Below are positions 17,723-25,521 of a stretch of DNA of 64,000 nt, one piece after another (the first letter of the stretch is position 1; each line of letters opens with the position of its first letter). The position numbers and the translations under genes were made by a program. Below the pieces are notes generated by a model, which was given only the letters and a program-made list of their open reading frames with translations, did no database searches and was not told the DNA's origin. Where the stretch lies: NCBI RefSeq assembly GCF_020886775.1, contig NZ_AP024525.1:2852001-2916000 (forward strand), in the 5' to 3' direction. This DNA is from Sinomonas cyclohexanicum (GTDB lineage: Bacteria > Actinomycetota > Actinomycetes > Actinomycetales > Micrococcaceae).

Positions 17723-18313
17723 CTACCCGATGCCCGCCACCTGCGCGCGAATCACGTCGAGGCACAGCCGCGCGTCGAGCCAGCGGCCCTGCAGCATCGC
17801 GTGGAGGCCGAGGCCCTCGACGGTCGCGAGCAGCCGCTCGGCCTCCACGACGAGCTCGTCGGGGCCGAGTGACGGGTGCAGCTCGCGGAGGGTCCGGCCG
17901 ACCTCCGCGGCGACCGCGCGGTGGCTGCGCTCGGCCGTCGCCTCGAGTTCGGGGCGGGTGCGGGCTGCGAGCTTGAACTCGGTCCATGCGCAGAGATCGA
18001 CGGCGCGCTCCTCGTCGAGCGGCAGGAGCTGGCACAGCTGTGCGACAACGGCCTCCTGATGGACGGCCGCACCTCCGGGTCCGGGCGCCGACTCCCTCAG
18101 CCGCGCCAGCACGGCGTCAACCACCGCCTCGAACGAGCAGGCGAGCAGCTCGGCGGACGAGGCGAAGTAGTGCCGCACCGAGCCGACGACGAGCCCGGCC
18201 TCAGTCGCCACCTCCCGCAGCGACACCCGGTCGAGGCCATCCGCGACGATGATCCGCTTGACGGAGTCCACGACCTCCCGGCGGCGCACCGCCGCGTCCA
18301 CGTTTCTGGGCAC
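17723..18313 (-). CDS. TetR-family transcriptional regulator
   Basis: The 196-residue protein has the TetR helix-turn-helix in residues about 10-55 (VSLREVATEAGLVVGSVRHYFAS) and a ligand-binding C-terminal domain with a TetR_C_6-like look (ELLACSFEAVVDAVLARLRE). The ligand is unknown. It is divergent from galE, with 85 bases between starts, and precedes the unknown gene and glycosyltransferase on the same strand, either of which could be its target. Confidence 0.8.
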   Translation of the reverse strand: MPRNVDAAVRRREVVDSVKRIIVADGLDRVSLREVATEAGLVVGSVRHYFASSAELLACSFEAVVDAVLARLRESAPGPGGAAVHQEAVVAQLCQLLPLDEERAVDLCAWTEFKLAARTRPELEATAERSHRAVAAEVGRTLRELHPSLGPDELVVEAERLLATVEGLGLHAMLQGRWLDARLCLDVIRAQVAGIG

Positions 18314-18385
18314 ACCACCTATCTAGCACACCCGTGCCCGGGCTCCCAATGCCGTCACGGGATCGGGCCGGAAGCGGCCGCTCGA

Positions 18386-18391
18386 TAGGAT
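18386..18391 (+). promoter_or_regulatory. -10 box of galE (leaderless)
   Basis: TAGGAT ends seven bases before ATG 18399. Because the box overlaps the upstream ATG at 18390, that ATG cannot start translation from this promoter, so 18399 is preferred. Confidence 0.5.
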
Positions 18392-18398
18392 GATGGCC

Positions 18399-19415
18399 AT
18401 GCGAATCCTCGTCACCGGCGGCACCGGCTACATCGGCTCCCACACGGTCCTGACCCTCCTCGAGGCGGGCCACGATGTGGTCGCCATCGACAACCTCTCC
18501 AACTCAAGCCCCGAGTCCCTGAGGCGGGTCGGGGAGCTCGCGGGCCGCGAGGCCACGTTCATCGAGGCCGACATCACCGACGAGGACGCTTTGGGCGCCG
18601 TCTTCGCCGAGCACTCCCCCGAGGCCGTGATCCACTTCGCGGGGCTCAAGGCCGTGGGCGAGTCCGTCAGCATCCCGCTCGACTACTACTTCAACAACGT
18701 GGCCGGGACCATCGCGCTCCTGCGTGTCATGGAGCGCCACGGCGTCCGCACCATCGTCTTCTCCTCGTCGGCGACGGTGTACGGCGACCACAACCCGACC
18801 CCGTACATCGAGAAGATGGAGATCGGGGCGATGAACCCCTACGGGCGCACCAAGGAGCAGATCGAGGACATCCTCGCCGACCTGGGCGGCTCGAACCCGG
18901 CCTGGCGCATAGCACTGCTGCGCTACTTCAACCCGGTGGGCGCCCACCCGTCCGGCCGGATCGGCGAGGACCCCCAGGGCATCCCGAACAACCTCGTCCC
19001 GTTCATCGCCCAGGTCGCCGTGGGCCGGCGCGAGAAGCTCATGGTCTTCGGCGGGGACTACCCCACCCCGGACGGTACGTGCCAGCGGGACTTCATCCAC
19101 GTCGTCGACCTCGCCGAGGGGCACGCGGCGGCGCTGAAGTACCTCGAGGGCCACGAGGGCGTCTACCGGTGGAACCTCGGCTCCGGAAAGGGAACGAGCG
19201 TCCTTGAGATGCTGCACGCGTTCGAGAAGGCCGTGGGCTCGCCGATCCCCTACGAGATCGCCCCGCGCCGCGCCGGCGACCTCCCCGCGTTCTGGGCCGA
19301 CCCCTCGGCCGCCCTCGCCGACCTCGGCTGGTCCACCACCAAGACCGTGGACCAGATGTGCGAGGACCACTGGCGCTGGCAGAAGAACAACCCGATGGGC
19401 TACCAGGACGCCTGA
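18399..19415 (+). CDS. galE: UDP-glucose 4-epimerase
   Basis: It interconverts UDP-glucose and UDP-galactose with tightly bound NAD, for galactose use and for wall polysaccharide precursors. The 338-residue short-chain dehydrogenase-type enzyme starts MRILVTGGTGYIGSHT (Rossmann GxxGxxG). It has the SSSATVYG motif with catalytic Ser and the Tyr-Lys pair (NPYGRTKEQIEDIL), LLRYFNPVGAHPSG, and TCQRDFIHVVDLAEGH. Length and motifs are typical of GalE and distinguish it from other epimerases. ATG 18399 is favoured over 18390 by the -10 position. No other gal genes are near. Confidence 0.92.
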   Translation: MRILVTGGTGYIGSHTVLTLLEAGHDVVAIDNLSNSSPESLRRVGELAGREATFIEADITDEDALGAVFAEHSPEAVIHFAGLKAVGESVSIPLDYYFNNVAGTIALLRVMERHGVRTIVFSSSATVYGDHNPTPYIEKMEIGAMNPYGRTKEQIEDILADLGGSNPAWRIALLRYFNPVGAHPSGRIGEDPQGIPNNLVPFIAQVAVGRREKLMVFGGDYPTPDGTCQRDFIHVVDLAEGHAAALKYLEGHEGVYRWNLGSGKGTSVLEMLHAFEKAVGSPIPYEIAPRRAGDLPAFWADPSAALADLGWSTTKTVDQMCEDHWRWQKNNPMGYQDA

Positions 19416-19435
19416 GCCCGCCCTGCCCCCAGCAC

Positions 19436-19672
19436 CTGTTTCGGGTACACGTATCTCCGCTGGATCCCGTTTCGGGTACGAAGCCGTGGGGCGGCTTCCG
19501 CGCGGAAGCCGCACCACTGCGTCGTGCGCCGGAGCCGCTACAGCACGTACGACGGCGGCCGGTGCCTTCCGCGCGGAAGGCACCGGCCGCCGTCGTACCC
19601 GAGAGAGGGATTGAGCCGATTATCTGTACCCGAAACGGGAAAGGACGCGATTTCGCGTACCTGAAACGGGGA
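19436..19672. repeat. Intergenic palindromic repeat cluster with TTTCGGGTACG motifs
   Basis: The convergent gap between galE and citrate synthase holds two forward TTTCGGGTAC motifs (about 19439 and 19472) and three inverted ones (GTACCCGAGA, GTACCCGAAAC, GTACCTGAAAC). Between them is a short palindrome (GCGGCTTCCGCGCGGAAGCCGC, about 19491-19512) and a perfect 52-bp palindrome at 19547-19598. The 48 bases 19557-19604 recur exactly at 29326-29373. It is probably a dispersed repeat that can also end transcription from both sides. Confidence 0.85.
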
Positions 19673-19680
19673 CGGGAAGG

Positions 19681-20964
19681 TCAGCGGGCCGGGTAGGGGC
19701 GCTCCGCCTCGCCGACGTAGAGCTGCCGCGGACGGCCGATCTTGGTCTGCGGGTCCTTGATCATCTCGCGCCACTGGGCGATCCAGCCCGGCAGGCGCCC
19801 GATCGCGAAGAGCACGGTGAACATCTTCTCCGGGAAGCCCATCGCCTTGTAGATCAGGCCCGTGTAGAAGTCGACGTTCGGGTACAGCTTGCGCTGGATG
19901 AAGTAGTCGTCCGCGAGGGCCTTCTCCTCGAGCCGCATGGCGATGTCGAGGAGCTCGTCGTTGCCGCCGAGCTTTCCGAGGATCTCGTGCGCGGTGGCCT
20001 TGATGATCTTGGCGCGGGGATCGTAGTTCTTGTAGACGCGGTGCCCGAAGCCCATGAGCCGGACGCCGTCCTCCTTGTTCTTGACCTTCTCCATGAAGTC
20101 CTCGGGCTTGATGCCGTCGGCCTGGATGCGGCGGAGCATGTTGAGGACAGCCTCGTTGGCGCCGCCGTGCAGCGGGCCGAAGAGCGCATTGATGCCCGCG
20201 GAGACGGACGCGAACATGTTCGCGTTCGCGGAGCCGACGAGGCGCACCGTCGAGGTGGAGCAGTTCTGCTCGTGGTCCGCGTGCAGGATCAGGAGGGTGT
20301 CGAGGGCCTTCACGACGAGCGGGTCGAGCTCGTACGGCTCGGCCGGCAGGCCGAAGGAGAGGCGCAGGAAGTTCTCCACGAGGTTCATGGAGTTGTCCGG
20401 GTACAGGAGCGCCTGGCCGATGGATTTCTTGTGCGCGTACGCGGCGATGACCGGCAGCTTCGCCATGAGGCGGATGGTGGAGAGCTCCACCTGCTCCTCG
20501 TTGAACGGGTCGAGCGAGTCCTGGTAGAACGTGGACAGCGCGGACACGGCCGAGGACAGCACGGGCATGGGGTGCGCGTCGCGGGGGAAGCCGGCGAAGA
20601 AGCTCTTGAGCTCCTCGTGCAGGAGCGTGTGGCGGCGGATCTTCTGGTCGAACTCCTCGAGCTCGGCCCCCGTCGGGAGGTTCCCGTAGATGAGGAGGTA
20701 GGAGACCTCGAGGAAGCTCGAGTGCTGCGCGAGCTGCTCAATCGGGTAGCCGCGGTAGCGCAGGATGCCCTCGTCGCCGTCGATGAACGTGATCGCCGAG
20801 GTCGTGGCAGCAGTGTTCATGAAGCCGGGATCGAAGGTGACGGCGCCCGTCTCCTTGAGCAGCTTCGAAACGTCATAGCCGTCGTTCCCCTCGACAGCGG
20901 CGATGCGGGGAAGCTGGAGCTCTCCCCCTTCGTGACGCAGGACAGCGCCGTTCATCTCAGACAT
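19681..20964 (-). CDS. gltA: Citrate synthase, type II
   Basis: It condenses oxaloacetate and acetyl-CoA to citrate and is the entry enzyme of the TCA cycle. The 427-residue protein has the family features: GDEGILRYRGYPIEQLA, the His of LILHADHEQNCSTSTVRLVGS, GPLHGGANEAVLNML, the catalytic segment MGFGHRVYKNYDPRA, and DFYTGLIYKAMGFPEKMFT with the catalytic Asp. The size and N-terminal domain match the NADH-sensitive hexameric type of actinobacteria. It is monocistronic, and a 105-base gap separates it from dapC on the same strand. Confidence 0.95.
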   Translation of the reverse strand: MSEMNGAVLRHEGGELQLPRIAAVEGNDGYDVSKLLKETGAVTFDPGFMNTAATTSAITFIDGDEGILRYRGYPIEQLAQHSSFLEVSYLLIYGNLPTGAELEEFDQKIRRHTLLHEELKSFFAGFPRDAHPMPVLSSAVSALSTFYQDSLDPFNEEQVELSTIRLMAKLPVIAAYAHKKSIGQALLYPDNSMNLVENFLRLSFGLPAEPYELDPLVVKALDTLLILHADHEQNCSTSTVRLVGSANANMFASVSAGINALFGPLHGGANEAVLNMLRRIQADGIKPEDFMEKVKNKEDGVRLMGFGHRVYKNYDPRAKIIKATAHEILGKLGGNDELLDIAMRLEEKALADDYFIQRKLYPNVDFYTGLIYKAMGFPEKMFTVLFAIGRLPGWIAQWREMIKDPQTKIGRPRQLYVGEAERPYPAR

Positions 20965-21069
20965 GGTTCCCCTTCAATGGGTAGCTCGCAACATTCATAC
21001 GCTACTCCGAGTTCAGTGCCGGGACTAATCGATACCGGGCGTCCTGTGAGTCCCCTCACGTTCTCTGGA

Positions 21070-22227
21070 CTATCGCGCGGTCAGCCGCTCCACTGCCGCG
21101 TCGATCCGCTCATCGGTGCCTGTGAGCGCCACCCGGACGAACCCCTGGCCCGCCTCGCCATAGAAGACGCCGGGCCCGACGACGATTCCCAGCTCGGCGA
21201 GCCGGCCCACCGTGGTCCACGTGTCCTCGCCTGCGGTGCACCACAGGTAGAGCCCCGCCTCGGAGTGCGAGAGCGTGAGCCCGAACGCCTCGAGCGCGGG
21301 CAGGAGCCGCTCGCGGCGGGAACGGTAGATGTCCTTCTGGGCCAGGACGTGGGCCTCGTCGCCGAGGGCGACCCGCATGGCCTCCTGCACGGGGTACGGC
21401 ATGATCATGCCCGCGTGCTTGCGGCTGTTGACGAGGTTGGGCATGAGCTCGGGCGCGCCGGCGACGAATGCCGCGCGGTACCCGGCGAGGTTGGACTGCT
21501 TGCTCAGCGAATACACGCTCAGCAGGCCGGTGAGGTCGCCGCCGCTCACGCGCGGGTCGAGCACCGAGGGGACGGGCTCGCCGCCGCGCTGGGCGTCCCA
21601 CGCGCCCCAGCCGAGCTCGGCGTAGCACTCGTCGGAGGCGACGACGGCTCCCAGCGACCGCGCGCGGTCGACGACGGCGCGCAACGACTCCGCGTCACGC
21701 ACCGCGCCGGTGGGATTGCCCGGGGAGTTGACCCAGACGAGGCGCACCCGGGCGCGCGTCGCGTCGTCGAGCTCGTCGAGGCTGTCCGCCGCGACGGCGG
21801 TCGCCCCGGCGAGCCGCGCCCCGATGTCGTACGTGGGGTAGGCGACGGTCGGGCGCACCACCACGTCCCCCGGCCGCAGGCCGAGCAGGAACGGCAGCCA
21901 GGCCACGAGCTCCTTCGACCCCACGGTGGGCATGACCGCCTGCTCGTCGAGACCCGTCACACCGCGCCGGCGACCGAACCACTCGACCACGGCCTCGCGC
22001 AGCGCCGCCGTGCCGTGCACGGTCGGGTACCCGTGGGCGTCCGCGGCGCTCCGGAGCGCGTCCTGGATCACCTCGGGAGTCGGATCCACGGGCGTGCCGA
22101 TGGACAGGTTCACGGCCCCGCCGGGGTGGCGGGCGGCCGTGGACGCATACGGCGCCATGGCCTCCCAGGGGTAGTCGGGCAGGTCGAGGCCGAATGCCCG
22201 GCCCGTGGCGCGCTGAAGGTCCTCCAC
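21070..22227 (-). CDS. dapC: Succinyldiaminopimelate transaminase
   Basis: It makes N-succinyl-LL-2,6-diaminopimelate from the keto compound with glutamate, between DapD and DapE. The 385-residue fold-type I aminotransferase has NSPGNPTGAV, the Asp/Tyr pair DECYAELGW and the PLP lysine site SLSKQSNLAGYR. GTG at 22227 follows two bases after the ferredoxin TGA. Upstream frame is only antisense or alternate-frame sequence. The pairing fdxA-dapC is the conserved actinobacterial one (Rv1177-Rv1178). The assignment to DapC rests on that pairing as well as family. Confidence 0.88.
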   Translation of the reverse strand: MEDLQRATGRAFGLDLPDYPWEAMAPYASTAARHPGGAVNLSIGTPVDPTPEVIQDALRSAADAHGYPTVHGTAALREAVVEWFGRRRGVTGLDEQAVMPTVGSKELVAWLPFLLGLRPGDVVVRPTVAYPTYDIGARLAGATAVAADSLDELDDATRARVRLVWVNSPGNPTGAVRDAESLRAVVDRARSLGAVVASDECYAELGWGAWDAQRGGEPVPSVLDPRVSGGDLTGLLSVYSLSKQSNLAGYRAAFVAGAPELMPNLVNSRKHAGMIMPYPVQEAMRVALGDEAHVLAQKDIYRSRRERLLPALEAFGLTLSHSEAGLYLWCTAGEDTWTTVGRLAELGIVVGPGVFYGEAGQGFVRVALTGTDERIDAAVERLTAR

Positions 22228-22229
22228 GC

Positions 22230-22556
22230 TCAGCTGGCCGGGACCTGCGGGGGGAGCGCCGCGACGAGCGGGTGGTCCTTGTGGGTGTTGCCGAGCTTCG
22301 CGGCGCCGCCGGGGGACCCGAGGTCGTCGAAGAACTCGACGTTTGCCTTGTAGTAATCGGACCATTCCTCGGGGACGTCGTCCTCGTAGTAGATGGCCTC
22401 GACGGGGCACACCGGCTCGCACGCCCCGCAGTCGACGCACTCGTCCGGATGGATGTACAGCGACCGCTCGCCCTCGTAGATGCAGTCGACGGGACACTCC
22501 TCGACGCAGGCCTTGTCCTTCACATCGACGCACGGCTGTGCGATCACGTATGTCAC
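22230..22556 (-). CDS. fdxA: 7Fe ferredoxin
   Basis: This small electron carrier has one 3Fe-4S and one 4Fe-4S cluster. The first cluster motif is within VKDKACVEECPVDCIYEG (one Cys spaced as in seven-iron ferredoxins) and the second is CVDCGACEPVCPVEAI. The C-terminal extension (about 40 residues, PEEWSDYYKANVEFFDDLG) is normal for mycobacterial FdxC types. The 108-residue protein starts with GTG 22556 after AGAGGGTGG. It is the first gene of the operon with dapC. The electron partner is unknown. Confidence 0.92.
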   Translation of the reverse strand: MTYVIAQPCVDVKDKACVEECPVDCIYEGERSLYIHPDECVDCGACEPVCPVEAIYYEDDVPEEWSDYYKANVEFFDDLGSPGGAAKLGNTHKDHPLVAALPPQVPAS

Positions 22557-22686
22557 GGTGCCACCCTCTCTTCCCTCGGCCGCACTGCTGACGTGTTTCG
22601 CAGTTCTTCCGCGGCCGATTGAGCCTATTATCCCCCGGCCCGCTCTCGCCACTCCAGCGTCACACGGGCCGTAGCAGTGGCGCGCC

Positions 22687-22692
22687 TAGGAT
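22687..22692 (+). promoter_or_regulatory. -10 box (leaderless)
   Basis: TAGGAT ends five bases before the GTG at 22698, supporting GTG 22698 and not the upstream frame opening at 22677. Confidence 0.4.
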
Positions 22693-22697
22693 GGAGC

Positions 22698-22937
22698 GTG
22701 CCCTCCTCGCCTGCAGACCGCCTGAGATCACTGCCCCTCGGCACGCGCGTGGTCGTGCGGAGCCGGATCGAGGGCGGCTTCACGGATGCGCTCGGTGATC
22801 TGGTGGCGCACGACGGCGCGACGGTCACCGTCCGCACGAGGCGCGGCGACGCCGTCGTGCGCCTGACGGATGTGGTGGCGGCCAAGCCTGTGCCGCCTCC
22901 CCCGCCGCTCCGCTCGGGACGCACCTCCGAGGCCTAG
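22698..22937 (+). CDS. Stand-alone SH3-like domain of Rv0428c-type acetyltransferases
   Basis: This 79-residue protein is a small beta-rich domain (LGTRVVVRSRIEGGFTDALG, TVTVRTRRGDAVVRLTDVVA) ending in AKPVPPPPP. It closely resembles the N-terminal SH3-like domain that precedes the GNAT catalytic domain in Rv0428c-type proteins. No acetyltransferase part follows, because the frame stops at 22937. It may be a free regulatory or RNA-binding piece, or a degenerate remnant. It overlaps the last codons of the convergent secreted-protein gene by four bases. Confidence 0.55.
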   Translation: MPSSPADRLRSLPLGTRVVVRSRIEGGFTDALGDLVAHDGATVTVRTRRGDAVVRLTDVVAAKPVPPPPPLRSGRTSEA

Positions 22938-23712
22938 GGCTGGACCATCCGCTGGTCGGTGTTCGTGTAGCTGATCGAGTCCGCGGTCGACCCGACGAGG
23001 CCCATGGTGACCCGCAGAAGGCCGGGAGCGACGTCGTCCAGAGGCGGCGGCGTGTCCGTGCCAAGGGTCAGCCCGCGGCCGCTGGACGTCGTCCCAGTGA
23101 TCGATCCCACGTAGACGGTGACGTGACCGCTGAGGACCATCGTGTCCGCGGACGTGACCAGACCGGGGCCCTGGGGCTGCCGGACGGTGAGCGTGAACCC
23201 CTTGACGGTGATCGAGTCGGCGGTGATCTTCAGGACCCGCATGCCGCCGCCGTCGACGGTCGGGACGGTCACTACGCTGACCGAGCTCAGGCCCGTGAAG
23301 GACAGGCCCTCAGATCCCATGGACGCGGGCGTCTTGGTGAAGACCGCGGCCCCGCTGTCCCGGGGTGCGGGCACTGGCGCGCCGGACGCGGGGTCCGACG
23401 TCGGGGCGGGCACCGGCACCGGCGATTCAACGCCAGGAATCGGCACGGCGCTCGGGACTGGACCGACGCCCGGCAGCAGTGCGCCAGGATCAGTCGGGAC
23501 GGTCCCCGGCGCCACGGCAGGCAGGGTGGGATCGCTCGGGCCGGGGACTGGGGCCGAGGGACCCGAGCTCGCTGAGGGGCACGAGGAGACGAGCGGCAGG
23601 CACAGGTCCGTCGGCACGCTGTCGGGGGCCGCGCCGCCCCGAGGGCAAGAGGCGCCACAAGGACCGATCCCGTCAGGGCGGCGGCCACGGCGCAAGTGCG
23701 GCGCAGCCTCAC
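22934..23712 (-). CDS. Secreted protein of the DUF6230/DUF6114 cluster, apparent frameshift near 23640
   Basis: The start is GTG 23712, overlapping the DUF6114 stop as GTGA. From there the frame encodes a good signal peptide (LRRTCAVAAALTGSVLVAPLALGA) but soon becomes nonsense. The mature sequence (APDSVPTDLCLPLVSSCPSA, then a Pro/Ser/Val-rich linker and a beta-rich domain ending TNTDQRMVQP) is in another frame. One lost base in the GC-rich stretch near 23635-23645 explains it. The product would be exported. The C-terminal domain resembles that of the DUF6230 protein at 24149, with short phrases on hydrophobic beta strands. It is last in a three-gene operon. Confidence 0.6.
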
Positions 23713-24134
23713 TCCACCCTCTCTTCCCGTAGGGCTCCCGGCGGGCCCATCCACGCCACGACCAGCACGCCGCCGATTCCCGCCAGAAGCATGCCGATGA
23801 TGAACCCGCCCATGTTCACGCCGACCAGGGAGTAGACGGCCACCACGAGCGTCAGGATCCCGTAGAACACATGGTGTGCGGGCATTGCGACGGACAGGAC
23901 CCCGAGCAGCACGAGCGCAACCGGGATGACGGTGGCCTGGAGACCTTCGATCCCGAGCTGGATGTGGAGGTGGCCGATGTCGAGCTGCCCGGAGAAGAAC
24001 ATCTCCACCCCGCCCAGTGCGGCCAGCAGGCCGCCGATGAACGGCCGGCTGCGGCGCCAGTGGCGGAATCCGTGCGACTGCCCGGCCGCCTCCGCGCTCC
24101 GCGGCGTCGCGATTGCGCCCTCCTCCGACGTCAT
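23709..24134 (-). CDS. DUF6114 membrane protein
   Basis: This 141-residue protein has four hydrophobic helices (FIGGLLAALGGVEMFFSG, LQATVIPVALVLLGVLSVAM, FYGILTLVVAVYSLVGVNMGG, FIIGMLLAGIGGVLVVAWMG). It matches the DUF6114 layout known beside DUF6230 genes in streptomycetes and other actinobacteria, where the pair is often mislabelled. ATG 24134 has GAGG six bases upstream; the ATG at 24158 has no proper spacing. It sits between the DUF6230 gene (15 bases upstream) and the frameshifted secreted gene (four-base overlap). Function is unknown, and an envelope role is inferred. Confidence 0.75.
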   Translation of the reverse strand: MTSEEGAIATPRSAEAAGQSHGFRHWRRSRPFIGGLLAALGGVEMFFSGQLDIGHLHIQLGIEGLQATVIPVALVLLGVLSVAMPAHHVFYGILTLVVAVYSLVGVNMGGFIIGMLLAGIGGVLVVAWMGPPGALREERVE

Positions 24135-24148
24135 CGACGCCTCGTCAT

Positions 24149-24763
24149 TCAGAAGCATCCCTTGGACCCGTCTGTCATTTCCATGCTCATCCCGGTCAGG
24201 GTGAACACCGACGCCTGCGTGCTCCAGGCCGTCTGCTGGAGATTCGTGATCGTGATGCCGTCGGAGTCCTGTGCGAAGTCGCCTGCCGAGCCCTTCGCGG
24301 CCGTATTGACGGTCGAGGCGTCCACACCGATGCGAATCCTGCCGAAGGACGCATCGCCCTTCAGCCCGGTCATCCCGATCTGCAGGTCTGAGGCCGTCGC
24401 CGGATTGCCCCCGCCACCGGCCTTGATGAGCACGCCCACCGTGCCAAGAGGAGTCTGAGTGACAACGGCCTGGCACAGGTCCGAAAGGCTCGCGCTCTTG
24501 ATGTTGGCGATCGCCACGGCGTGGTCGGTGCCCTCGGAGTCCTTCGCGACGCCGGCATACTGCGAGAACCCAGACCCCTCGAGCTTCGAGGCGCCGATCT
24601 GGAACTGGCTGCCGGAGACGGCAAAGGACACAGGCACCGCGCCCTGCGCGACCCCGCCCATCAGAATCGTCGCGGCGAGGGCCGTGGGCACGGCAACGAG
24701 GGTGATGCGCCCGGCGTGGGACGTTGTCATCTTGCGGACGCGGGATGAGACGGGGAACTTCAT
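24149..24763 (-). CDS. DUF6230 exported protein
   Basis: The 204-residue protein has an N-terminal signal (ITLVAVPTALAATILMGGVAQGA, residues about 20-42). A beta-rich mature domain (VPVSFAVSGSQFQIGASKLEG, VVTQTPLGTVGVLIKAGGGG, two Cys far apart: DLCQAV and the C-terminal KGCF) follows. These match DUF6230, a family of surface proteins with no known activity. A strong AGGAGG lies just before the ATG at 24763. It is the first gene of the operon and is divergent from a TetR regulator with a palindromic operator in between. Confidence 0.78.
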   Translation of the reverse strand: MKFPVSSRVRKMTTSHAGRITLVAVPTALAATILMGGVAQGAVPVSFAVSGSQFQIGASKLEGSGFSQYAGVAKDSEGTDHAVAIANIKSASLSDLCQAVVTQTPLGTVGVLIKAGGGGNPATASDLQIGMTGLKGDASFGRIRIGVDASTVNTAAKGSAGDFAQDSDGITITNLQQTAWSTQASVFTLTGMSMEMTDGSKGCF

Positions 24764-24820
24764 TGATCCTCCTGAGACGGGCGCCGCCCGGCGGCGGCAA
24801 CACCGTCGAAGATACTGACA

Positions 24821-24841
24821 CTATTGACGTGGAGTCAATAG
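24821..24841. promoter_or_regulatory. Likely TetR operator
   Basis: CTATTGAC (24821-24828) and GTCAATAG (24834-24841) form a perfect inverted repeat with a five-base centre in the 117-base divergent region. TTGACG within the left arm could double as a -35 box for the TetR gene. Autoregulation and control of the DUF6230 operon are inferred. Confidence 0.65.
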
Positions 24842-24868
24842 TCGCGCGAGACGCGATGGCGGGATCAG

Positions 24869-24874
24869 TAGACT
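24869..24874 (+). promoter_or_regulatory. -10 box of the TetR gene (leaderless)
   Basis: TAGACT ends six bases before GTG 24881. The operator palindrome ends 27 bases upstream of it. Confidence 0.5.
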
Positions 24875-24880
24875 TCTCGT

Positions 24881-25480
24881 GTGTCCGAATCGCAGCGCTC
24901 CCGCCTCAGCCCGCAGGACCGGAGAGCGCAGCTCATCGCGGCGGGCGTGAACTTCCTCACCGACCACACGCTGGACGAGCTGACCATGGACGAGCTCGCT
25001 CGTCTGGCCGGCGTCTCACGGCCCCTCCTCTTCCACTACTTCGAGACCCGCCAGGGTATGCAGCTCGCCGTGGTCACGACGGCGAGGGACAGCCTGCTCC
25101 TCGCCACCACACCGCGTCAGGACCTCGCGCCGCAGGACCGGATCCGCGACACCCTGCTGCGGATCACCCAGTTCGTCCAGCAGCACCACGGCACCTTCTA
25201 CTCACTGGTCAGGGGCACCGCAAGCGGCGATCCTGCGGTCCGCCGGCTCGTCGACGAGTCACGCGAGCTCAATGCCGAACGCCTGCGCGAGGCCTTCGTC
25301 GAACTCGGCATGCCAGACACCACCCTGCTGCACATCGCACTGCGGTCCTGGGTCGCCTTCGCGGAGGAAGCGCTCATCAGCCTCGCGATCGAGCGTGCCG
25401 CTGACGCAGACGACGTGGTGCGCTTCTTGGAAGCATCACTGCACGGCGTGGTGAACTCCCTCGACGACCAGGAGCTTTGA
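24881..25480 (+). CDS. TetR-family regulator facing the DUF6230 operon
   Basis: The 199-residue protein has the TetR DNA-binding domain (RRAQLIAAGVNFLTDHTLDELT, then MDELARLAGVSRPLLFHYFETRQGM, about residues 15-65). The C-terminal domain resembles TetR regulators of lipid or stress genes (SLVRGTASGDPAVRRLVDESRE). GTG 24881 is supported by the -10 box. It is divergent from the DUF6230/DUF6114 operon and shares the operator region, so repression of that operon is a reasonable inference. The effector is unknown. An insertion sequence begins about 40 bases after its stop. Confidence 0.82.
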   Translation: MSESQRSRLSPQDRRAQLIAAGVNFLTDHTLDELTMDELARLAGVSRPLLFHYFETRQGMQLAVVTTARDSLLLATTPRQDLAPQDRIRDTLLRITQFVQQHHGTFYSLVRGTASGDPAVRRLVDESRELNAERLREAFVELGMPDTTLLHIALRSWVAFAEEALISLAIERAADADDVVRFLEASLHGVVNSLDDQEL

Positions 25481-25521
25481 GGGGCAGCCACACGCGGCTC
25501 CGGGCACTCCGTAGTGCCTCA

